Made by a program: the position numbers and the translations under genes. From contig JAEFAK010000026.1 of the NCBI GenBank assembly GCA_016287555.1, forward strand, positions 1 through 13,775: a stretch of 13,775 nucleotides of DNA. The letters run 5' to 3'. Position 1 is the stretch's first letter. Each line of letters starts with the position of its first letter. Shown here piece by piece: positions 6,872-13,436 of the stretch. The DNA is from Oscillospiraceae bacterium (GTDB lineage Bacteria > Bacillota > Clostridia > Oscillospirales > Oscillospiraceae). The notes under the pieces were generated by a model that made no database searches, was not told the DNA's origin, and saw nothing but the letters and a program-made list of their open reading frames with translations.

Positions 6872-7750
6872 CTATTCGCGCCTGAAGCGGCGGCGCAGCT
6901 CCGCGTTGGCGGCGTCCACGTCCTCCGCGCTCAAAAACGAGAGCAGCGCGAGTTCCCTGTCCAGCGCCGTCGCGTGCGGCACGCCGAAGGCGCCCGCGTC
7001 GGAGCCGCTGGCTATCTTTGCCCCGAGCGCGGCGGCCCGGGCGAGTTTTTTCTGCTGGTCGGCGACGATTGCGGCCGCCACGCCCTCCCCCGTCCCCGGG
7101 CGGTCTATGAAGCCCGCGGTCGCGGCGAGAGTCGGCACCCATATCGTATCCGACGCGGCGACGTCCGCTATCGCGGCGTCGTCCATGTAATAGCCGTGCT
7201 CTATGCTGTCTATCCCGGCGGCGACGGCGGCCTTGACCGCGTCGGCGCCGTTACAGTGCGCCATGACGGCGAAGCCCTCTCCGTGGGCTGCCCTTGCTAC
7301 CTCGCGCATCTCCTCCGCGGTCAGCGAAGGGCACGAGAGCGCGCCGAAGGTATTGAAATCCAGAAGGCCGGAGACCATGACCTTGATGAAATCGGCCTTC
7401 GCGGCCTTCGCCTCGCGCAGCAGCGCGCGGAAATCCGCCATAGTCTCGAAAGCGCGGCCGACGATGCCGCCGTAGCGCCCTTTTTTATGCGTCGCGAAGA
7501 CGGGCGTGACATAGTCTATCCCGAACTCCTCCCGCGCTATGGGGCGTGCCGCCCCGGAGACGCCGAGCGCGTCTCCCCCGTCGCGGAAATACTCAACTCT
7601 CGCCTCCTCCATGTCATAGAGGGCGGAGCGTATGACCGCGAGGTCGGGGCCGTATTTATGGAGCATGACGGCGCTTTTGAAATCCACGCCGTCCATGATG
7701 ACGTGCCCGTGGCACTCGCAGCGCGGGTCAATGATGATGGGATCGTCCAT
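6872..7750 (-). CDS. Amidohydrolase-superfamily metal-dependent hydrolase (short form)
   Basis: The protein has 292 residues and resembles the imidazolonepropionase-like branch of the amidohydrolase superfamily. A full set of metal ligands is visible: HGH (His14, His16) on strand 1, Lys123 in DFIKVMVSG as the candidate bridging lysine, His165 in MAHCNG, His185 in SIEHGY, and Asp251 in SGSDAG. It is compact: the usual beta-sandwich of about 50 residues before HxH is missing, and it stops about 40 residues after the last ligand. The ATG at 7750 fits the family start. Its ribosome binding site (AAGG, 10 nt away) is weak, and an in-frame TTG at 7804 lies almost at the predicted transcript start. 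It heads the operon with asnA 13 nt downstream. The substrate, possibly a cyclic amide or amine, is unknown. Confidence 0.85.
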   Translation of the reverse strand: MDDPIIIDPRCECHGHVIMDGVDFKSAVMLHKYGPDLAVIRSALYDMEEARVEYFRDGGDALGVSGAARPIAREEFGIDYVTPVFATHKKGRYGGIVGRAFETMADFRALLREAKAAKADFIKVMVSGLLDFNTFGALSCPSLTAEEMREVARAAHGEGFAVMAHCNGADAVKAAVAAGIDSIEHGYYMDDAAIADVAASDTIWVPTLAATAGFIDRPGTGEGVAAAIVADQQKKLARAAALGAKIASGSDAGAFGVPHATALDRELALLSFLSAEDVDAANAELRRRFRRE

Positions 7751-7768
7751 GTCGAGCCAGCCTTGAGG

Positions 7769-7800
7769 GGGACTTTCGCCGCTTCGGCGAGGATAAGTCC
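7769..7800 (-). other. Bulged hairpin in the amidohydrolase-asnA leader
   Basis: Read on the minus strand, outer stem GGACTT (7800-7795) pairs with AAGTCC (7775-7770). Inside it, TCGCCG (7790-7785) pairs perfectly with CGGCGA (7781-7776) around a 3-nt AAG loop, and a 4-nt bulge ATCC lies on the 5' side only. It starts about 10 nt after the predicted transcript start and ends about 20 nt before the ATG. It has no T-run, so it is not a terminator. Its role is unknown. Confidence 0.55.
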
Positions 7801-7817
7801 GCAAATTGATAGCGTAT

Positions 7818-7846
7818 ATTTTATCACTTTATGCCGATAAAGTCAA
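7818..7846 (-). promoter_or_regulatory. Promoter of the amidohydrolase-asnA operon
   Basis: On the minus strand, TTGACT (7846-7841, 5 of 6) and TAAAAT (7823-7818, 5 of 6) are separated by 17 bp. The predicted start is near 7811, giving a leader of about 60 nt. The -35 box lies inside the inverted repeat at 7833-7851. Confidence 0.8.
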
Positions 7847-7851
7847 TCGGC
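7833..7851. repeat. Inverted repeat over the operon -35 box (operator candidate)
   Basis: GCCGAT (7833-7838) and ATCGGC (7846-7851) form a perfect 6 bp inverted repeat with a 7 bp centre. The centre holds most of the -35 hexamer of the leftward promoter. A similar arrangement occurs at the miaB promoter (13339-13358). Confidence 0.5.
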
Positions 7852-7867
7852 GCAACGCTTTGCTCTA

Positions 7868-7896
7868 TTGATTAAAAGACGTATTTTTGATAGAAT
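7868..7896 (+). promoter_or_regulatory. Promoter of the CCA-adding enzyme gene
   Basis: TTGATT (7868-7873) and TAGAAT (7891-7896) are separated by 17 bp. It is back to back with the leftward promoter, with 21 bp between the two -35 boxes. The leader is about 25 nt and holds GAGGAGG just before the ATG at 7927. Confidence 0.75.
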
Positions 7897-7926
7897 ATGA
7901 TGCGTAAAAACTCTGAGGAGGCGGCT

Positions 7927-9246
7927 ATGAAGCTCGATGCATCGGCTCAATACGTGCTCGACCGGCTGCGCGGCGCGGGATACCCCGCGTGGGCGGTCGG
8001 CGGCTGCGTGCGCGACTGCCTTCTCGGCGCCGAGCCGGCGGACTGGGACGTATGCACGGCCGCGCTCCCGGAGCAGACGGCGGCGCTTTTCGAGCGCGTC
8101 GCGCTGACCGGGGAGAAGCACGGGACGGTAACGGCTCTGCTTGACCGCCCGATCGAGATAACGACGCTGCGCACGGAGGGCGCGTACCTCGACAGGCGCC
8201 GCCCCTCCGGCGTCAGCTTCACGGACGATATCCGCGCGGACCTCGCGCGGCGCGATTTTACTATAAACGCAATGGCCTGGTCGCCGGAGGACGGGCTCGT
8301 CGACCCCTTCGGGGGCAGGGACGATCTCGCCGCGGGCGTCCTCCGCTGCGTCGGAGAGCCGGCCGCGCGCTTTTCCGAAGACGCTCTGCGCATCCTGCGC
8401 GCGCTGCGCTTCATTTCCCGCCTCGGTCTCACCGTCGAGCCCGAAACGGACCGCGCCATGCGCGAATGTGCGCATTACCTCGGCGAGATAAGCGTCGAGC
8501 GCGTATACTCGGAGCTCCTCGGCATACTGCGCGGAGGGCACGTCTGCGCGGCGCTTCTGGGTTTTCCGGATGTCGTCTCGGCCGCCGTCCCGGAGCTCGC
8601 GCCCATGGTCGGCTTCGAGCAGCACTCGCGGCACCACATATACGACGTCTGGGAACACACGGTACGCACCGTCGCCGCCGCGCCGGAAACCGAGACGACA
8701 GTCCGCCTGGCGCTGTTGCTGCACGACATGGGAAAGCCCGCGATGTTTTATATGGACGAGACGGGGCACGGCCGCTTCAGAGGCCACGGGGCCGCAGGAT
8801 CGGAGATGGCGGAAGCCTGCCTGCGCAGGCTGAAAACGGACCGCGAGACCCGCGAGGCCGTCACGCTGCTCGTGAAGATACACGACGAGCCGCTCCCCGA
8901 TACTGAGGCCGGCATGCGCCGAATGCTGGCAAAGCTCGGGGAAAAGACCCTGCGCATGCTCATAGAGGTCAAGCGGGCCGACGCCGTCGCGCGGGCGCCC
9001 GATTCCGCCGAGAGCAGGCTGGGCTGGCTCAGCGAGGGCGAGGCGCTTTTTGAGCGCGTGCTGGAAAAAAAGCCGTGCCTGACCGTCGCGGAGCTGGAGA
9101 CAGGCGGGGCGGAGCTCATGGAGCTCGGCGTGCCGCGCGGGCCGGAGATAGGGCGCCTGCTCGAGGCTCTGCTCGGCGAGGTCATCGACGGGAAGCTCGA
9201 AAACTCCCGCGAGGCGCTGCTCAGGCGTGCGCGGGAACTGATATAA
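7927..9246 (+). CDS. cca: CCA tRNA nucleotidyltransferase (CCA-adding enzyme, HD-domain type)
   Basis: It builds or repairs the 3'-CCA end of tRNAs using CTP and ATP. The protein has 439 residues. The class II nucleotidyltransferase head is complete: GGCVRD (25-30), DWD with catalytic Asp39 and Asp41, the RRDFTINAMA motif (108-117) and EDALRILRALRF (151-162). The middle and C-terminal part carries an HD domain with HHIYDVWEHT (236-245) and LLHDMGKP (264-271), as in many Bacillota enzymes. The start is the ATG at 7927 because GGAGG lies 5 nt upstream. The in-frame ATGs at 7897 and 7900 touch the -10 box and have no binding site. It is transcribed alone from its own promoter, divergent from the amidohydrolase operon and convergent with mutS. 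An A-only or CC-only variant cannot be excluded, but nothing suggests it. Confidence 0.95.
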   Translation: MKLDASAQYVLDRLRGAGYPAWAVGGCVRDCLLGAEPADWDVCTAALPEQTAALFERVALTGEKHGTVTALLDRPIEITTLRTEGAYLDRRRPSGVSFTDDIRADLARRDFTINAMAWSPEDGLVDPFGGRDDLAAGVLRCVGEPAARFSEDALRILRALRFISRLGLTVEPETDRAMRECAHYLGEISVERVYSELLGILRGGHVCAALLGFPDVVSAAVPELAPMVGFEQHSRHHIYDVWEHTVRTVAAAPETETTVRLALLLHDMGKPAMFYMDETGHGRFRGHGAAGSEMAEACLRRLKTDRETREAVTLLVKIHDEPLPDTEAGMRRMLAKLGEKTLRMLIEVKRADAVARAPDSAESRLGWLSEGEALFERVLEKKPCLTVAELETGGAELMELGVPRGPEIGRLLEALLGEVIDGKLENSREALLRRARELI

Positions 9247-9257
9247 CGAAAAGCGAA

Positions 9258-9281
9258 GCGGAGCGCCGTGGGGCGCTCCGC
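9258..9281. terminator. Hairpin terminator between cca and mutS
   Basis: A perfect 10 bp stem GCGGAGCGCC/GGCGCTCCGC has a GTGG loop. On the plus strand ATTATTATTCATT follows. On the minus strand TTCGCTTTTCG follows. The T-tracts are interrupted, so stopping may be less efficient than at the other two convergent sites. Confidence 0.65.
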
Positions 9282-9300
9282 ATTATTATTCATTGTGCGG

Positions 9301-11892
9301 TCATTCGAGGCTCTTTTTGAGGGCGTAGAGCAGATTCATCGCCTCGATGGGAGTAAGCGTGTTGAGGTCGGTGTTTTTCAGCGTCTCGCGCAGGGCGCGC
9401 GAGGCGGCGTCCTCCATGGTTATCTGCTCCTCGAGCTCCTCCGCCGGAGCGAGCGACGCGGCAAGCTGCTCCTCCCCGCTCTCGAGCACACGGAGCACCT
9501 CCCTCGCGCGGCGCACGACGCCCGCAGGCACGCCCGCGAGCTTCGCGACCTCGACGCCGTAGCTCCTGTCGGCCCCGCCGGGGACTATCCTGCGCAGGAA
9601 CACGATATCCTCGCCGCGCTTTTTGACGGCTGTATTGAGGTTGAAAACGCCGCCGATGAGCTTTTCCATCTCGGTCAGCTCATGGTAGTGCGTGGCGAAC
9701 ATGGTCTTGGCCCCGAGCGTCCCAGCGCAGTATTCGAGGACAGCGCGGGCTATGGCCATGCCGTCGTAGGTCGAGGTGCCGCGGCCTATCTCGTCGAGTA
9801 TGATAAGGCTCGATTTTGTCGCCTCGGCGAGAATGGCGGCGACCTCCGCCATCTCGACCATGAAGGTCGACTGACCGGCGGCGAGATCGTCGGAGGCGCC
9901 GATGCGGGTAAAGATGCGGTCGCATATGCCTATGTGCGCGCTGCGCGCGGGCACGAAGCCGCCCATCTGCGCCATGAGTACGATGAGCGCCGTCTGGCGC
10001 ATGTAGGTCGATTTGCCGGCCATGTTCGGCCCGGTTATTATGGCGACGCGGCGCTCGCCGCAATTGAGATGAGTATCGTTCGGAACGAAGGGCACGTCGC
10101 GCTGCATCACCTCGACGACGGGGTGCCGCCCGTCGACTATGTCCACGGCGTCGGATACGTCCACGTCGGGCATGCAGTAGTTGTTGCGCACCGCGACCTC
10201 GGCGAGCGACGCCAGCGCGTCCAGCTCGGCAACGGCGGCGGCGGTCGCCCTTATCCTCTCCGAGGCGGCGATGACCTGCTCGCGCACGCCGCAGAAGATG
10301 CGGTATTCGAGGTCGGTCAGGCGCTCGCGCGCGGTAAGAAGGTCGCTCTCGAGCTTTTTCAGCTCCTCTGTTATGAAGCGCTCGGAATTGACGAGCGTCT
10401 GCTTTCTTATATAGTCCTCGGGCACCGCGTCGCTCACCGAGCGCGGCAGCTCGATATAATATCCGAAGACCTTGTTGTAGCCGACGCGGAGCTTTTTGAA
10501 GCCCGTGCGCTCGCGCTCGGTCGATTCGATGGCGGCGACGGCGTCCCTCGCGCCGTTGGTCAGCGCGCGGAGCCTGTCCACCTCGGGATCGTACCCCTCG
10601 CGTATCATGCCGCCCTCGCGGACGGAGATCGGGGGATCGTCGCCTATGGCGTCGTCTATGAGGCCGCGTATATCCTCGAGGGGGTCGAGCGCGGAAACGG
10701 CTCTCAGCGCCGCCGAGCGCGACCCGGCGAGCAGCGAAGCTATCCTCGGGAGCGGCTCAAACGAGGCCGCGAAGCCGCGCAGATCGCGGCAGTTGCCGCT
10801 GCCGAAGACCAGGCGGCCGAGGATGCGCTCCATGTCGCCTATGCCTTTCAGTTCTTCGATGACGTCCCCGCGCGTCACGGTCGAGTCGAAGAGCTCGCCG
10901 ACGGCGGCCTGCCGCCTGCGTATCATCGTCGGGGAAAGGAGCGGCTTTTCGATCCAGCTCCGCAGCTCGCGGCCGCCCATGGCCGTCTTCGTCCTGTCGA
11001 GCACCCAGAGCAGGCTGCCGCGCTTTTCGCGCGCGCGGAGGTTCTCCGTCAACTCCAGATTGCGGCGCGCGGTATAGTCGAGCTCCATGAAGCTGCCGGT
11101 GCCGTAGCGCGTGAGGCCGCCGATGTTGAGCTGCTCCGTCCTCTGCGTGTCGCGCAGGTATCCGACGAGCGCGCCGACGCACAGGGCCGCGGGCGACCCG
11201 TCGCCGTAAGCTTCGCTCTCGGCGGGGAACTGCTCTTTGAAGGCGCGTTCGGCGCGTTCGGGCTCGAAGAGCTCGTCGTAGGTCTGCGCGGGGCAGACGA
11301 GGCGCTTAGTCAGCAGCGTGCTGATCTCCGCGCTCTGCGCGGCCGCCGTATTGAGGACTGCCTCTGCGGGCATGTACCTTGTGAGCTCGGCGGCAATGTG
11401 CGCCTCTGCCTCCCCGTCGGGGAAGTCGGCAAGCTCCAGCTCGCCCGTGGAGATATCTGCGAAGCAGACCGCTCCCGCCTCCCCGTCGAGGAAAACGGTG
11501 CAGACATAGTTGGAGCGGCCCTCCTCCAGCATGGAGGATTCGACCACCGTGCCGGGGGTGATGAAGCGGATTATATCCCTGTCGACGAGACCCTTGGCGA
11601 GCGCGGGATCCTCCGTCTGCTCGCATATGGCGACCTTGTAGCCCTTGGCTATGAGGCGCGCTATGTAGCTCTCGGCGCTGTGGTACGGGACGCCGCACAT
11701 CGGGGTCTGCTCGTCCTTCTCCTTGCCGCGGTCGCGGGTCGTGAGCATGAGATCGAGCTCGCGCGAGGCCGTGATGGCGTCCTCGTTGAACATCTCATAG
11801 AAGTCGCCCAGCCTGAAAAAGAGTATGCAGTCGCCTGCCTGCTCCTTAATGCGCAGGTACTGCTGCATCATGGGGGTCGCCGCATCGGGCAT
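9301..11892 (-). CDS. mutS: DNA mismatch repair protein MutS
   Basis: MutS recognises base mismatches and small loops and starts repair. The protein has 863 residues, full length for the family. The N-terminal mismatch-reading motif is GDFYEMF, with Phe31 and Glu33 as the FxE pair. The ATPase domain has Walker A GPNMAGKST (621-629), the DDLAAGQSTFMVEM stretch (668-681), Walker B LIILDEIGRGTS with Asp700-Glu701, and the ATHYHEL histidine at 735. The C-terminus ends TPIEAMNLLYALKK, as in bacterial MutS. The start at 11892 aligns with TPMMQQYLRIK of homologues. It lies 3 nt after the miaB stop and has no good ribosome binding site of its own, so translation is probably coupled to miaB. mutL does not follow: the next gene is cca on the opposite strand. 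Confidence 0.98.
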   Translation of the reverse strand: MPDAATPMMQQYLRIKEQAGDCILFFRLGDFYEMFNEDAITASRELDLMLTTRDRGKEKDEQTPMCGVPYHSAESYIARLIAKGYKVAICEQTEDPALAKGLVDRDIIRFITPGTVVESSMLEEGRSNYVCTVFLDGEAGAVCFADISTGELELADFPDGEAEAHIAAELTRYMPAEAVLNTAAAQSAEISTLLTKRLVCPAQTYDELFEPERAERAFKEQFPAESEAYGDGSPAALCVGALVGYLRDTQRTEQLNIGGLTRYGTGSFMELDYTARRNLELTENLRAREKRGSLLWVLDRTKTAMGGRELRSWIEKPLLSPTMIRRRQAAVGELFDSTVTRGDVIEELKGIGDMERILGRLVFGSGNCRDLRGFAASFEPLPRIASLLAGSRSAALRAVSALDPLEDIRGLIDDAIGDDPPISVREGGMIREGYDPEVDRLRALTNGARDAVAAIESTERERTGFKKLRVGYNKVFGYYIELPRSVSDAVPEDYIRKQTLVNSERFITEELKKLESDLLTARERLTDLEYRIFCGVREQVIAASERIRATAAAVAELDALASLAEVAVRNNYCMPDVDVSDAVDIVDGRHPVVEVMQRDVPFVPNDTHLNCGERRVAIITGPNMAGKSTYMRQTALIVLMAQMGGFVPARSAHIGICDRIFTRIGASDDLAAGQSTFMVEMAEVAAILAEATKSSLIILDEIGRGTSTYDGMAIARAVLEYCAGTLGAKTMFATHYHELTEMEKLIGGVFNLNTAVKKRGEDIVFLRRIVPGGADRSYGVEVAKLAGVPAGVVRRAREVLRVLESGEEQLAASLAPAEELEEQITMEDAASRALRETLKNTDLNTLTPIEAMNLLYALKKSLE

Positions 11893-11895
11893 GGG

Positions 11896-13290
11896 TCACA
11901 CCAGCTTTCCGTCGAGGCTCCAGGTCGTGCTGTCGGTTATCAGCACGTCGCGGAACTGCCCTATGAGGGACTTGTCCGCGGCGATGTGCACGAGGCGGTT
12001 TTCGCCCGTCCGTGCGGTGAGGCGGCCCGTCTCGCCGCCGTCTATCAGTACGCGCTCGACGCGGCCGACGTGCTCGGCCTGCTTTTGCGCGGATATGGCG
12101 TTATGCAGCTCGAGCAGGCGGTCGAAGCGCGCCTGCTTCTGCTCGCGCGTGAAGGGGTCGGGCATGGAGGCAGCAGGCGTCCCCACGCGCGGGGAAAAGA
12201 TGAAGGTGAACAGGAGGTCGAAGCGCACGCGCTCGACGAGGGAGAGCGTATCCTCGAACTGCTCGTCCGTCTCCCCGGGAAAGCCGACGATGACGTCGCT
12301 CGTCAGCGACACGCCGGGCATGAGCTCGCGCGCCCTGTCCACGAGGCGGAGGTACGCGTCGCGCGTATAGTGCCTGTTCATGGCGCGGAGTATCTCGTCG
12401 TTGCCGGACTGAAACGGCAGATGGATGTGCTTCGCGGCCTTCTCGCAGTCGGCCAGAGTCCTGAAAAGGCGCTCCGTCGCGTCCTTCGGGTGGCTGGTCA
12501 TGAAGCGTATGACGAAGTCGCCGGGGATGGCGTTTATCTGCTCGATGAGGTAGGCGAAATCATGCCCCTCGTCGAGGTCGTGGCCGTAGGAATTGACGTT
12601 CTGGCCCAGCAGAGTTATGTCCTTGACGCCGGAATCCACGAGGCGGCGCGCCTCCTCGATGACGTCGTCGGCGCGTCTGCTCCGCTCACGCCCGCGCACA
12701 TAGGGCACGACGCAGTACGAGCAGAAGTTATTGCAGCCGTACATGACCGTCAGCCACGCCTTGAGCGGGCTCGAGCGCTCTACGGGGAGGCCCTCGACGT
12801 ACTCCCCCGGCGTCTCGCGCACGGCGAAGACGCGCTTTTTCCTGCCGAGCATCGTCTGCATCAGCTCCGGGAAGCGATACAGCTCGTGCGGGCCGAATAC
12901 GAGGTCGACTATGGGGAAGGACTTTTTGACGCGCTCGGCCATGTGCTTTTGCTGGACCATGCAGCCGCAGAGGACTATCTTCTGATCGGGCTTGGCCTTC
13001 TTCGTATGGTTGAGGGCGCCGACGTTGCCGAGCACGCGCTGCTCGGCGTGCTCGCGCACGGCGCAGGTATTGACGACGATGAGATCCGCCGCGAACTCGT
13101 CCTCCGTGAACTCATAGCCCATGAGGCGCAGCATGCCGCGGATACGCTCGCTGTCGGCCTCGTTCTGCTGGCAGCCGTAGGTATCCACGAAGGCGAGCGG
13201 ACGCCGGCCCTCGTTCTCGCGGGCAATTTCCGCCATTATTTCTCTCTGCCGGGCGAGCTCCCCGGCCGGTATCGTCTCGAGCTGCGGCAA
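11896..13290 (-). CDS. miaB: tRNA-2-methylthio-N6-dimethylallyladenosine synthase (radical SAM methylthiotransferase)
   Basis: MiaB adds the methylthio group at position 2 of N6-isopentenyl-A37 in tRNAs that read UNN codons. The protein has 464 residues. The N-terminal domain carries the three cysteines of the second 4Fe-4S cluster in DTYGCQQNEAD (Cys40), VNTCAVRE (Cys76) and CGCM (Cys110). The radical SAM motif GCNNFCSYC gives Cys186, Cys190 and Cys193. A TRAM domain occupies about residues 403-464. The start is a TTG at 13290, supported by GGAGGG 7 nt upstream. The next ATG, at 13236, has only a weak site and would remove residues before the first domain. It is the first gene of the miaB-mutS pair, a common order in Clostridia, and has its own promoter at 13324-13352. 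Confidence 0.96.
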   Translation of the reverse strand: MPQLETIPAGELARQREIMAEIARENEGRRPLAFVDTYGCQQNEADSERIRGMLRLMGYEFTEDEFAADLIVVNTCAVREHAEQRVLGNVGALNHTKKAKPDQKIVLCGCMVQQKHMAERVKKSFPIVDLVFGPHELYRFPELMQTMLGRKKRVFAVRETPGEYVEGLPVERSSPLKAWLTVMYGCNNFCSYCVVPYVRGRERSRRADDVIEEARRLVDSGVKDITLLGQNVNSYGHDLDEGHDFAYLIEQINAIPGDFVIRFMTSHPKDATERLFRTLADCEKAAKHIHLPFQSGNDEILRAMNRHYTRDAYLRLVDRARELMPGVSLTSDVIVGFPGETDEQFEDTLSLVERVRFDLLFTFIFSPRVGTPAASMPDPFTREQKQARFDRLLELHNAISAQKQAEHVGRVERVLIDGGETGRLTARTGENRLVHIAADKSLIGQFRDVLITDSTTWSLDGKLV

Positions 13291-13323
13291 TTTCTTCCCT
13301 CCGGGACAATAGAATTACAGATT

Positions 13324-13352
13324 ATTTTATCACCCGCGCCCCGATTTTGCAA
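13324..13352 (-). promoter_or_regulatory. Promoter of miaB-mutS
   Basis: On the minus strand, TTGCAA (13352-13347, 4 of 6) and TAAAAT (13329-13324, 5 of 6) are separated by 17 bp. The leader is about 25 nt and contains GGAGGG before the TTG start. The -35 box overlaps the inverted repeat at 13339-13358. Confidence 0.6.
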
Positions 13353-13358
13353 TCGGGG
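13339..13358. repeat. Inverted repeat over the miaB -35 box (operator candidate)
   Basis: CCCCGATT (13339-13346) and AATCGGGG (13351-13358) form a perfect 8 bp inverted repeat around TTGC. It straddles the -35 hexamer of the miaB promoter and lies 20 bp from the birA -35 box. No gene ends on either side, so it is not needed as a terminator. The CCGAT...ATCGG arms resemble those at 7833-7851. Confidence 0.5.
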
Positions 13359-13378
13359 TCTACTTATTCTTTCGCGGT

Positions 13379-13407
13379 TTGCAAGAGATACCTGCGCATG
13401 CTATACT
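13379..13407 (+). promoter_or_regulatory. Promoter of the biotin-protein ligase gene
   Basis: TTGCAA (13379-13384) and TATACT (13402-13407, 5 of 6) are separated by 17 bp. The -35 boxes of this and the divergent miaB promoter are 26 bp apart. Confidence 0.65.
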
Positions 13408-13436
13408 GTCCATAACGCTTCGGAAAGGAGCAGAGC

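Noticed and set aside
7751..7804. An N-terminal extension of the amidohydrolase from a TTG at 7804.
   Set aside because: The TTG would lie about 7 nt from the predicted transcript start with no ribosome binding site. The added residues would be encoded by the leader hairpin and do not resemble the family.
13339..13358. The CCCCGATT/AATCGGGG hairpin read as a terminator.
   Set aside because: No transcript is expected to end there, as it lies between two divergent genes. Neither side has a proper T-run.
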